Source of the DNA: Chryseosolibacter sp964551035
GTDB lineage: Bacteria > Bacteroidota > Bacteroidia > Cytophagales > Cyclobacteriaceae
Direction: 5' to 3'
NCBI GenBank assembly: GCA_964551035.1
Contig: CAZKBK010000014.1
Location: forward strand, 43,898-107,897
Length of the DNA stretch: 64,000 bases
Positions 26,470 to 37,900 of this stretch are shown in pieces. Made by a program: the position numbers and the translations under genes. Position 1 is the stretch's first letter. The number at the start of each line of letters is the position of its first letter. A model generated the notes under the pieces. The model was not told the DNA's origin. It saw only the letters and a program-made list of their open reading frames with translations, and did not search any database.

Positions 26470-27776
26470 TCCAATTCGACGACCACGACCACCACATCCT
26501 CCGTCGACTCGAACTGCACGCGATCGTCGCGCCATTTCGAGAACTCCCCCTCCGGGCGGGGATAGGATTGTTTGTTGAGAATGGCGTCCACGACATTTCG
26601 GAGTTTCTCCTGGCGTTCGGAAAACAGAAAATACAGTTTGTTCCTGCCCGCGGGTTCCGTTAACGTGAAGTAAGACGCCGCCCCAGGCAGCCAGAGGTCG
26701 CCCGAGAAAAATGTGCTGGTCATCGTGTCGGTCGGAAAAACAACGGCCGGGGCTCCCGTCGCATCGCTCACGATCGCCGTGCAAAACACACCTTTGCGTG
26801 CTTTCAGGGCGATGTTGAACTTGTCGCCGGTCGCATAGGTATTGTCGAGCACGTAAGCACCGGCTTCCGTCCGCGACACGGGCATGATTGTCCCGTCGGG
26901 CTGCGCGAAAACCACAGCGCCTTCCAACGGAAAGCCTGGGCGCAGCAACGTGAACGCGTACAGGAAGTGCCTGCTGATATCCGCATAGCGTATCCACGTA
27001 AGTCCGTCCTTTCCCCACCGCGGCCCCCAGGTATTGGCCACCTCGAAGGCGCCGCCGAATTTCGCATCGTCGTAACCCACCACGGTGAGTGCATGGCCGC
27101 CATACTTTTCGTCTACCTCGAGCTCGCGCGGTTGCCAGAAGGCTTCCGCCAGCCTGAATGACGGCGGACAAATGATCCCGGCGACCACCGGCACGCCCTT
27201 GCTCAGCGCCTTCTTCAACGCGCGTACCTTGGTTTCACCCGGGTCGTATGAATTGAATAGCCTGACGTAACCGGGAAGCCGGTTTCCGAGGCCCAGGCGT
27301 TTTACGTCGTCCGTGAGTTCATCGGGGCAGAAATACCGGTATTCCGAAAAGCGAGGCGCGCCATGGTTTTTCAGGGACTCGAGCACGTCGATGAGACTGA
27401 CCGCACTGTCACAACCGGCCGCGGTAACCATACGGTAGACAAATCCCGGTGACAAAGGAAGGTCGCGATGTTTCGGGTCGTCGGCTGTGATGTTCCTGAC
27501 CGAAGCTTCAAGAATGGTGTTGGCATACCATACGGTACTCCAGGCTACCGCGGCGTTGTGACCGGCCTGGTTTACAATGCGCGGAAGGAATTGCCGTACC
27601 GTTGCATCAGGCGGCAGCGGTTCACGCTTTCCGTAGTCATAGGGTAAAGGCAGGCTGTTGTAGCGGTCGTGTTCAAAAACTAGACCGCGCAGTTGCTCCT
27701 GCGCGATCGAAGAATCAAAAAATAAAAGCCCCGTCAAAAGAAACAGGGCTCCTCTCCTAATGCGCTTCGCGAACAA
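26460..27776 (-). CDS. Exported papain-fold (C1A) protein with the catalytic Cys replaced by Ala
   Basis: A ~438-residue protein. ATG 27845 would overlap the caspase gene by 89 bases; TTG 27776 gives a good signal peptide (KRIRRGALFLLTGLLFFDSSIAQ) and only a 20-base overlap, so I prefer it. The C1 fold is clear at the end (EKYGGHALTVVGYDD, ANTWGPRWGKDGLTWIRY), with the His and Asn in place. At the nucleophile site the usual QGxxGSCVAWATAYA reads QAGHNAAVAWSTVWYA, so Cys is Ala (codon 27549-27551, GCG). A ~150-residue beta-rich C-terminal region follows. It is likely a non-catalytic binder or regulator in the caspase cluster. Confidence 0.85.
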   Translation of the reverse strand: MFAKRIRRGALFLLTGLLFFDSSIAQEQLRGLVFEHDRYNSLPLPYDYGKREPLPPDATVRQFLPRIVNQAGHNAAVAWSTVWYANTILEASVRNITADDPKHRDLPLSPGFVYRMVTAAGCDSAVSLIDVLESLKNHGAPRFSEYRYFCPDELTDDVKRLGLGNRLPGYVRLFNSYDPGETKVRALKKALSKGVPVVAGIICPPSFRLAEAFWQPRELEVDEKYGGHALTVVGYDDAKFGGAFEVANTWGPRWGKDGLTWIRYADISRHFLYAFTLLRPGFPLEGAVVFAQPDGTIMPVSRTEAGAYVLDNTYATGDKFNIALKARKGVFCTAIVSDATGAPAVVFPTDTMTSTFFSGDLWLPGAASYFTLTEPAGRNKLYFLFSERQEKLRNVVDAILNKQSYPRPEGEFSKWRDDRVQFESTEDVVVVVVELDQR

Positions 27777-28971
27777 AGATGAACTCACTGCCAGGTTCGT
27801 TGTCTCCAAAAGTTCCGTAACGCGGTACCTGCTTGCTGGCCTCAACGAACGAGTGGATCATTGAAGTGGTCAGTACCCGCAACCGTCCACCGCCGCTCCG
27901 AAGGGCCTCGAGGAAATGGGTGGCGAAGGGAGAATGGCGTCCGGGCCTTCCGTCGGACACGTATTCCTTGCCCCCGGAGGTCAGGTAGATCCGTGACTTG
28001 TATTGAAGCTTGCGCTTGATGAGGTCTTGCTGTACCTCAAGGTTGAACCCCAGGTAGCCCTCGTCATCGGCGCCGCGCTTGGCAATGGCCTGATCGAAGG
28101 TTCCCCCGAAACATGCATCCATGGTCAGGAAGATGTGGCGGCAGGGGTTGTTGTCGATGCGCGTCCTCAGATCGGAAAAGGAGATGTAGCTTTCATGGTT
28201 GAGGTCTTTGACCTTGGAGTCGCGCGCAACGAGGTAGCCATCTTTGATGATCGGGTCGAATTTGCCGTGTCCCGCGATGAAGATGAACAACTGATCGTCG
28301 GGCAGGTAGTTCTTAAGGCTGTACTCGCGCAGTTTTGACAGGACCTCCGACTTGGTGGGATTCAATACGAGTTCGACCTTGTAACCGTATAATTCTTCAA
28401 GGTCTTTCTTGATCGCTTCGGCGTCGTACACCGGGTTGACCAGGTCATTCCATTCGTCGTATTCGTTTGTCGCGAGAACGAGCGCATAGTCGGTGCGGGG
28501 CGCAAGCTCGGCAACGACGCTACCCTTCACGTTCACCATCCGCGATTCGATGGTGATCTCCCCTTTTTCGTTTTCCGCAGTCACCTTGATCTCGTTGGGA
28601 CCTTCCGACAAGGCGAGTTCGCGTTCGATAAACGAATCGAACTTGTCGGCTTCGGTGGAAGCGACACCGATTCCCCGTGAATCCGCCGGAACCACTCCGT
28701 TCAGATAGAGTGTTACATTTTTGAGTGTGACCTTCGAGTTCACGCCCACCCGCACGGTCATCTTTCGCACGGTGACCGTGGTTGACGCGATGTCGGGCGA
28801 AAGCCAGATGATCACGGGTTTTGTTTTCTCCGCAACGACCTGCACCGGCTTGGGCTGCTCAACAGGAGTGCCCACGTCCAGGGTTACGGTGTTGCTGCGT
28901 TTTTTGAATTCCTGGGCAAGGAGGAGCCCGGGAAGGGTCATGAAAATCAAAAAGAGAACTTTTGTTTTCAT
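27757..28971 (-). CDS. Secreted caspase-like peptidase (C14 fold)
   Basis: A 404-residue exported protein. It has a signal peptide (MKTKVLFLIFMTLPGLLLAQ), then a beta-sandwich region of ~120 residues (IIWLSPDIASTTVTVRKMTV, LYLNGVVPAD). A caspase domain from about 155 follows: YALVLATNEYDEWNDLVNPV, the catalytic His in FIFIAGHGKFDP, and the Cys in FLTMDACFGGTFD. Both residues are intact, so it should be active. Bacterial C14 proteins (orthocaspases) cut after Arg/Lys or Asp. It lies 11 bases after the giant T9SS gene and overlaps the pseudo-papain gene. Confidence 0.92.
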   Translation of the reverse strand: MKTKVLFLIFMTLPGLLLAQEFKKRSNTVTLDVGTPVEQPKPVQVVAEKTKPVIIWLSPDIASTTVTVRKMTVRVGVNSKVTLKNVTLYLNGVVPADSRGIGVASTEADKFDSFIERELALSEGPNEIKVTAENEKGEITIESRMVNVKGSVVAELAPRTDYALVLATNEYDEWNDLVNPVYDAEAIKKDLEELYGYKVELVLNPTKSEVLSKLREYSLKNYLPDDQLFIFIAGHGKFDPIIKDGYLVARDSKVKDLNHESYISFSDLRTRIDNNPCRHIFLTMDACFGGTFDQAIAKRGADDEGYLGFNLEVQQDLIKRKLQYKSRIYLTSGGKEYVSDGRPGRHSPFATHFLEALRSGGGRLRVLTTSMIHSFVEASKQVPRYGTFGDNEPGSEFIFVREAH

Positions 28972-28982
28972 AGGACTGGCGT

Positions 28983-31900
28983 TTAATGGCTTAATACGAT
29001 TCGTTTCTGTGCTGTAACCGCACCCGACCGGATTCTGGCAACATAAACCCCCGGACGGTGGTGGTATTCCGCATGGTCGTATAGAATTTCGTGATATCCG
29101 CTTTCCAGAGTTCCATCAAATACCAGCGCGGCCTGTTTTCCGGTAACGTCCAGCAGTTCAATGACGACAGGCGCGGCTTCGGGCAGGGTAAAACAAATGG
29201 CAGCTTCTTCTCCGTTCCCGACCGGGTTGGGGCGTACATGGTGAAACACCATGGCACTAACCCGGGTGCTTTCATCTACAAACGCGGGGGCGCCGAAGAT
29301 CACCTTAAATTCCCGCGAAGTCCCTGGGTCAAACTCATACCGGGCCTGCGTTTTCATGTCGATGCCCAACTGAAGGTTGACGTCCCATAAAATTAGTGAT
29401 TTTTGGCTATTCGCGAAATAGTGATTGTCCCAGCTTACAGTGACGTTGCCCCCGGCCTCCTGGCTCGACTCGACTGTAAATTCCCAGACGTGGTTCTCCG
29501 CGGTGGGAATAATGTCTTTCGAATAGTGGAATCCGTTCAGCGCCTTACCGTGTCTGACATCCAGGTAGCCGAAAAAAGGTGGCATTGAGAAACCATCGTA
29601 GCGGTCGAAGCCCTCGCGGGCATCGGGCCGCATGCCAAACCCGGAGATGAGGTTCGTCATTTCACCCTGTTCCACCGTGAAGCGCACCTCCCATTCGGCA
29701 TCGTCGATCGGGTTCTCCATCCGGCGTCCTTCGGAGGGAATGCCCCGGTTGACGGAGGGATTCTTCGTCTTTGGAATGAATATGCTTCCACCGGCAGGCA
29801 CATTGATGAATCCGCCCTGGAAGCTGTTTAGCCGGTCTCCATCGGAAAACGTTCCGGAGTATACCCGGATGGCGTCGGGCAGGTCCACCGTCGGGTTTGC
29901 CGCGACGACGTCTTGCCAGGCAATATTGAAGTTGTACGGGTTTCCGATCTGATTCCAGCCTGCTTCGAGGACGATCTCGAAGCCCTGGCTGTTGATCCCC
30001 ACCACTTCACCCGGCCCGGTATCGATGGTCACGCCACCGTCCTTGACAATAAGCCAATACCCTTTTCCGGCTTGAACTGACGTTCCCGCCGAAACCTCCG
30101 CATTGCGGCCGTTCGAATAATGGAACATCCGCCACCGTTCGTTGTCGTATGCATCGAGGTCGTCGGTAAATACGGCACTCACCGCTTTGTTGTCAAGTTC
30201 CAACGGCACGGCTATGATGCGGTAGTTTGAGACCTGGTCGCCAAAACTGTTATAAGGGATGTTCAAGCCATTATCGACAACCACTACAGTGATCGTCCGC
30301 AGGGGCAGTTGCTCGTCCTTGATCAACGTATTGGCGGCGCCATCGGTAATTTCGAAATAGTATTCGATGCCGAGTTCACCGATGTCCGAAGGGGGAATTT
30401 CAGCTTCGTATGTGGTTCCACCAGTATTTGTCAGTTCCTCGGGTGAGTAAGCCGCTCCCGCATCGGATGAGATCTTGCGGTAGTAGATATAGGCGCTCGT
30501 GACGCCTGAAACGTCCTCAACCGAAATGTTGATCGACGCAGCGCTTCCGAGTTCAACAGTGTTCCCGTGGTGAATCGTCACCACAGGATCCTCACTATCC
30601 GGCCCGAGCGTCGTTCCACTGGTCTCCGCCCTGGGACTGGTCAGGTAATTGATGGTCTTGCCTTCTCCATTGAAGGAGTAGATGGTATAGTGGTAGGTGG
30701 TGCTTTCGGCCATGTTGAAGTCTTCCTCGAAGGAAAATGGACCCTGCGGGAGCACGCCAACCCAGACAACCATTTCCCCGGTCCCTGCTTCCAATTCCGT
30801 CTTCGCGTCATAGGCAATCCCGTCAACAGGAATGCCCTCTGGCGGTGTACCTTGGTTCCGGACAATCAGGTATCCATCGGGTGCGTCCGCGGCGATGTCG
30901 AATGAAAGTACCAGCGAAGATGACGTCCGGTCGGAGACCTGGAAATTCGTCGCGGCGTTCAGGGGTTCCGGCGCGCGCGTCTTCGCCGTGCCGGACAGGT
31001 ATGTGCCGGTGAGATAGTTTACCGACGTTCCTGCGCCGTTCAGGGAGTATATCCGGTACACATAGGTTTCACCCGGTGCAAGGCCGGTTTCCGTGAATTC
31101 TGTAGCGGTGCCCACGTAGGCTATGAACTGGTTCGTGCCAACTTCAATCTCACCGAGGGCGTACTCGGTCTGATCCACGGGGAGTATTGACGGGTCGTTA
31201 TCCGCGCCCTGCATCCTGATGGCAATGTAACCGGTTGGATTGTCCGCTGCCGCGGTGAACTGCACGGTGTATCCGTCAAGGGTCACATTAGTGAAGTCGA
31301 ACGCCGTAGGCGCGTTCAGCGGCTCGGATGCCAAAGCCTGGGCCTGGGCAAATGCCGACGCGAGCGTTCCATCCAGAAGGTAGTTCCGCGTTTCTGCAAC
31401 GTCAGGCAGCCCGTTAAACGGCACCAGTGCATAGTGGTAGGTGACCTCTTCGGCGAGGTTCGTATCGACATAAGATGCCGTTGCTTCGTCGACCGTTGCC
31501 ACGAGGGTTGTTCCTGAAGGAAGCGCGAACCCGGTTTCATCCATACCGTCGAAAATGCCGTTAGCATCCGGGGCCGTTCCGTCTTCCCGGCGCAGGATCA
31601 GGTATCCCTCCGCGTTCGCTGCAAGGGGGCTGTCGAAATCAAGCGTAATGGAAGTGCCGGCAGCTGTTGCGGTAAATGTTGCCGGATGTTGTGGCGGCTC
31701 CGTGTCGAGGGTATAGAACGAGATGGGATTCTGCGCAACCCCCGTAAGGTCGGTAAGGAACCGGGAATACTCCGTCGTGACCGTTGGCTCGGTCCCGGTG
31801 TCATTAAAGGCGAAGATGGCGGCGGCATATTGCGTGGCTGGCGCCAGGCCTGAGACGCTCAATTGGGTCCAGTCGGCGGCGCCGCTACCGACCACGTAGT

Positions 31901-34900
31901 TACCGTTGCCGAGGTCAGAGGACGAGGGATACTGCCAGGTGCTTTGGTAAATTGAGGCGTCCACCGGGACCGCGTCAATGGTCGGCCCCTGCTTGACGAC
32001 GAACAGATGCCGGTTTCCATCCCCTGGCGTAAAGCTAACGTCGGCGAGGTCGTGGGTGATGCTTATCAAACTCAGGCCCGATGCCTGTACCGTGGGACTG
32101 GCCAGCACGGCGTTGTTGCGGAGAATGGAAACTTTTCCGTCGGTGCGGTCGGCGAACGCCAGGTCGGGCCGGCCATCGGCATCAAAATCTGCAATGGCGA
32201 TATCCCAGGGCTGGGCACCGGTAATGATCCTGGCAATGGAAACGAAACCTGAGGGGCCGATATCCTCGACGTTGGTTTGGTTCTCGAAGATGTCATTCGT
32301 CACCGCTACGAGGTCCGGTTTGCCGTCGCCTGTGAGGTCATGGATCGCGGTTGCGTTGATATACGAACCGGTTTCAAAATTTTGAGGCGGGCCAAACGGG
32401 TCATTGTTATTGTGAAAAATCGAAAAGCTCGCGCTACCCGGCCCGGCCACGACAATGTCGTTGGACCCATCGACATCCAGGTCACCGACGGAAATGCGGC
32501 CCGGACCAAGCGTCCCGAATCCTCCCGGGCCCATCCCTGCATCAAAAACAAAATCAATAAAAAATTGCGGCAATACCGATCCTGGCGTCGTTTGGTTTTC
32601 CAGGAATGTGATGGTGTTGTCGCCGCGGTTCGTCACCACCAGGTCTGGCCTGCCGTCGTTGTTAAAGTCACCCAGCGCAAGCCCCTGAGGCTGCGGTCCC
32701 GTCACAAGTTCAATCGGATCTCCAAAGGAATTGGACGAGAGGTTGCCCGGTGTGGCGCGGTTCGGGAAAATCGAGAGCGTGCCGGCTAACCGGTTCAGCG
32801 TAATCACTTCCGGCCGGCCATCGAGGTCCAGGTCGCCAATGGCGACTTCCACGGGATCCGAACCGGTAAAGAAATTCAGCAGGTCGAACGAAAATTGTCC
32901 CTTATTGCGGTAGAGGGATACCTTGCTCTCGCCGCCGGTGCCACAGACTACGGCCATGTCTATTTTACCGTCGCCGTCAAGGTCGCCGACATCGACATCC
33001 TGGGGCAACGTTGCTGTAGGTATAACGCTCCGCACTGGGAAGGAAGCTGGCGTAATCGAGCCGGCTTCGGCCCCGCTTTGCAGGATCGACAACTGATTCA
33101 CCGACGGGCTAACGACGACAATGTCGACCCGTTCGTCGTTGTTGAAATCCGCCACGGCGATTCTGGTGGGATTCGCATCCGGATCCACGGAAAAATCTAC
33201 TTGCGCCTCGAACGACCCTCCCGTGATGGGGGCACCGATGGGATAGGTGATTACAAATCGTTCCGTGGACGTGGCGGTCAAGCCACGCGTCGTCACCGAG
33301 ATCGGCGCGTAGGTGGCTCCTGCCGGCACCCTGACTTGCAATTCGTCGTCATCGCCCGCGGTCACCACCGCCCGGGCAGCACCGAAATACACCACGTTGA
33401 GGGCGGGGTCGGCGTTAAAATTGCCGCCTTGAATGGTGACCAGGGATCCGGCGCCTCCGCTTTCGGGAGAAAACCCACTGACCAATGGGATCGTACTGAA
33501 CGTGGGGTCGGTATCGCCGAGTTTGACGATGAACATGTCATGCGAGCCCAGCGCATTGAATGATGTGCTTCCGGAGATCGGGTCAACCACGACGTTGCTT
33601 CCCTCAAATATTCCAGTGAGGACAATTTCATTCGACGGCGTCAGTGCGATGTCGTGTGCATAGTCATTCCCTGTTCCGCCGATCGTTCCGGCCCACCGGA
33701 GGAATCCGTCATGAGAATACTTGTAGATGATATTGTCGAAAGCGCCGGCTTCGTTCACGAAATAGTCTCCGGAATTTCCATCTGCGTTGAGGGACGACTG
33801 AAAAATGCCATAGGCATACACGCTTCCAATGCCGTCGGCCGCAAGGCGGATGCCGTAGCTTGAGGCATTCGAATTGGATGCCAGCGGTTTTGCCCATTGG
33901 ATCGCGCCGGATGCATCATATTTTGCCAGAAAAACCTGGTCAAAGTCGTTGTCGGCATAGAGATAAGAAATGCCTGGGCCTGGATCGAAGTCGGTGTGGT
34001 GCCTGAAAGTGCCGGTGATGTAGACCGCCCGATTTTCGTCGGTGGTTATCCCTTCCCCGAAATCGTACGAGGCTCCCCCCAGGCTGTTGGCCCATATCGG
34101 GGTACCATCATCCGTGTCGAACTTAACCACGACGATATCGGTAAGGCCGGCCGACACCAGCGGCGTGGCCATCCCTTCGACTTCCAGCGAAGGGCTATCG
34201 AACTGGCCGATCACCAGAACGTTGCCATCCTCATCAAGGGTGAGGTCGCGGCTATAGTCATTTTCACTCCCGCCGATCTGTCGAACCCAAACCATATCGC
34301 CAAAAGTGGGCTCATACTTCACGACATAAATGTCGCGCAGACCGTGTGACGTTACGCTTCCTTGAAGGAGGCCATCAAAAAATGGTATGGTATTCTGAAA
34401 CTCCCCCGCCAGATAAAAATTACCGGCGCCATCCACGGCGAATCCGTTGCGGTGATCTTCGCCATCATCCCCGGGGCTGCCGATGGTCCACGCCCAAAGG
34501 AAATTTCCGTTGACATCGTACCTGGCCATAAAAACATCCTGGCCGCCGTTGGTGTTCCGTATGATCCCATCCTCGAACACAATATCGGTATCAAACCTGC
34601 CCATGATATAAACATTGCCCAGGTCATCCACGCCAATGCCCTCGCCGCGTTCGGTGCCATCCCCGGTGGACGATCCATGCCGCACCCAGATAAGGTCCCC
34701 GCTTGCGTTGTATTTGGCAACAAAGGCGTCGCCACCCAGCGTTGTTTTTGGAAGGTTAACGATGCCGGCGCCGGGATCAAAGTCGACATCCGAACTGTGA
34801 TATTCACCCGTAACATAGACACTGCCGTCCGGACCGACCTCAATCGCATTAGCGCCTTCAAAACCGGTTCCTCCGATATGCTTCGCCCATCCGAAATAGG

Positions 34901-37900
34901 TACTGTGCAGGGAAGATCCGGCGTCCATGAATACGGTGGCCGTCAACGGTTGATCGGTGTTGTAGTTTACGGCGTTGAACACACCGTTGAAGGAAAAAAC
35001 GGAGAAGGTGTGAGCGCCGGCCGTTTCAAGACCGGAGCAATTGAAATAGGGCTGGTTCCCGGAATAGACGACGACGCTGCCATCCTCCGGGAAAACATAG
35101 CCCACCGGGTATGCGACACCATCCTGGGGTACGATCTCAGGTGTGGCGTCGCCCTCCTTGCGGATGACGATATATCCATCGGGCACATCCGGCTCGGGCG
35201 TATCGGGCACATCCGGCGCGGGCGTAAACGCGCCGCGAAGGGAGTGGCTCGTGATCTCATTGAAGGTGAGATCTGCAGGTTGCGTACCGGGTTCAAAGTT
35301 GGTGTTCAGGTTCCGGAACAGCGAAACGGTGACATTTCCGGCATGCGGCACCGCGAAGTCGCCCCTTCCATCTCCATCCAGGTCCGAGAAGGCAACGTTT
35401 GCCGGCATGCCACCGACCTGCAGGAAGTGGCTGCGCGTGAAAGCGCCAGCGTTCAAGGTGCCGGTCTGATAATCATTAAAGAAAATGGTGATCTCGTTGG
35501 TGCCCGGGTAACAACCGATCAGGTCGGTCCTTCCGTCTCCGTCCACGTCTCCGGCGGTAACCATCTCTGAAGAAGGTGAAGGGATGACACTGATCGCGGC
35601 GTTATAGCTGAAGGCGCCGGCGGTGCTGAGATTCTCAATAATGGCGATCGAACTGTTGGTGCTGCTGCTGCCCACGGCGAAGTCGAGGCGGCTATCACCG
35701 TCAAAATCTGCGAGCGCGATAGACCGCGTCTCCAGTGCCACCCCCGGGATCTCCACCGGCAGATCGAATTGAAGCGCGCCGAGGCTTCCCGGGCTCATCA
35801 GGTTCCTGAAGAAGAAAAGGCTGCCGTTGCTCCCCGTGGCGACGATGTCTGGATGCAGGTCCCCGTCAATGTCTCCGGCCGCGACACCCCAACATTCCCC
35901 GCTCGTCCCTAAAGCGAGTTGTGAGCCGAAGGACATGGATCCCTGGCTTGTGTTGATGAAGGCGTCCGCAAATCCCGTCGAGGTGGCCGCCAGTATCTCG
36001 GGTCGACCGTCGAGATTGAGATCGTGGACGGCGATGCTGTAAATTGATCCGCTCGGGTAAAGCGTATAAACAGACCCGAAACTTATGCTTCCGGGTGTAC
36101 TCGTATTGAGATGGATGAAAATGGTATTTGCAAACCCGCCTGTAATCACCTCGGGCAAACCATCGCCGTTGATGTCCGCCAGGGTGGCGGTAAACGGTTC
36201 ATCGCCAGCATTAACGGAGGTGGCAAAGGTAAAGGATGACGGATCGATGCTGGACACCGCGCTCGTATTGGCATAAATGTCGACCCGATCCTGGTTTTGC
36301 GCCACCACAGCCATATCGGTCTTACCATCGCCGTCGAGGTCGCCGGTGGCCACGTGCCGGGCATAACCGGGGTCGGTGCTGAAATCCACGCGGTCGCTGA
36401 AGCTGGCCGCCATGTCGCCGTAGAACGAAAAGGTGGGCGTGAACTTTTCGGAGGAGTAGGTGATCATGCCGTTGACGCGCACCGATACGGGCGCGAGGGT
36501 TGCCCCAAAGGGCACCACGACGACCAGGGAAGTCTCATCGGCATCGGTAACGAGCGCGCGCGTACTTCCGAAATACACGATATTCTCGTCGGGGTTAACG
36601 TGAAAATTTTCACCATGGATCTCGACAATGTCTCCCGGTGCGCCGGACGTTGCCGAAAGAGACGTAATGGAGGGAAGTTCATAGTAGTCGATCAGAACGG
36701 GCGATCCGGAGGCATTAACAACGTCTGCGGAGGGGTCGATATCAACGGCGGCAAGGTCCACGAGGTAGGTCCCGATGCGAACGCGGTCGCGGGAATCGAT
36801 CGCCACGGCGTCGATCAGGTCAAGCCCCGTATTGCCCAGCACGATCGCCTTCCGGAAATCGCCATCGCGGTCGAGCTTGACCAGGAAGCCATCTTCGGCT
36901 TCGAACGCGCTGATCTCGTAAGTGTCCACGGGATCGGGATCGAAATCCACCAGGCCGTTAATGTAGCCGGTGGCATATGCGGCGCCCGAAGAATTAACAC
37001 GGATCTCGTAAGGAATGTCCTGCCCGGCCCCGCCGATGCCATGTGCCCACACCAGTTGCTGGCCGAATGTATACCTGCCCAATAAAACATCGGCCGAACC
37101 ATGGTTGGTAAGGGTGATGCCATCATGTGTAAAGGATTGAGTGAAATACGCCGAGAAATAGACGTCGTCCCCGACAAAAGCAGCGTCCGCCAGCACTTCA
37201 GAACCCAGTCCGCCAATTCGATATCCGGAGCCCGGAATGAACGATCCGGTAGACAAGTCATACTCGGCCATAAACAGGTCGATTCCACCGGCGGAAGTAA
37301 TGTTCGTAACGCCAACATCGTCGGGGTCGAGGTCGAGGGTGCCAACAAAAGAACCTGTAAGGAGGAGCCTGTCATCCCGGACGGCAACCTTGTTGTAGCC
37401 AATTCCAGCTGTGGAGACGAGGACGCGATTGTATGCAATTGTGTTGAGGTCGTTGCTAAGCTTTATGATTCGCCCATTCAGATCATCAGCCCCGACCACA
37501 TAGACGGCTCCTTCGCTGTCAAAATCCAGATCCGTTAATTCGTCGATTGATGTTGTTGTGACGGTCAGGCTCCGCGCGTTCAAAAAGGTTCCGTCGGATC
37601 CGAATTTTACGATGAATCCATCTTCCGAACCATTCGTCCCGAGTACATATCCGCCCGGATTTTCTTCATCGAGATCCAGGTCAGCGATGCCTTCAAAAGT
37701 TCCAACCACAAATACATTGCCGAAGGGGTCGGTTTTTATTCTTATGGAATTCTCCCACCCGGCCGTCCCGTAGATCGCCTTCACCCAAAGCAACTCTTCG
37801 TCGCTGTTGTATTTGGCCACATACAGCTCTCCCTCCGGGTCATCACAGAACTTGCTCACCACACCGCCTTTGAGGTCGAAATTGTTCGTGGCAAAGAATT

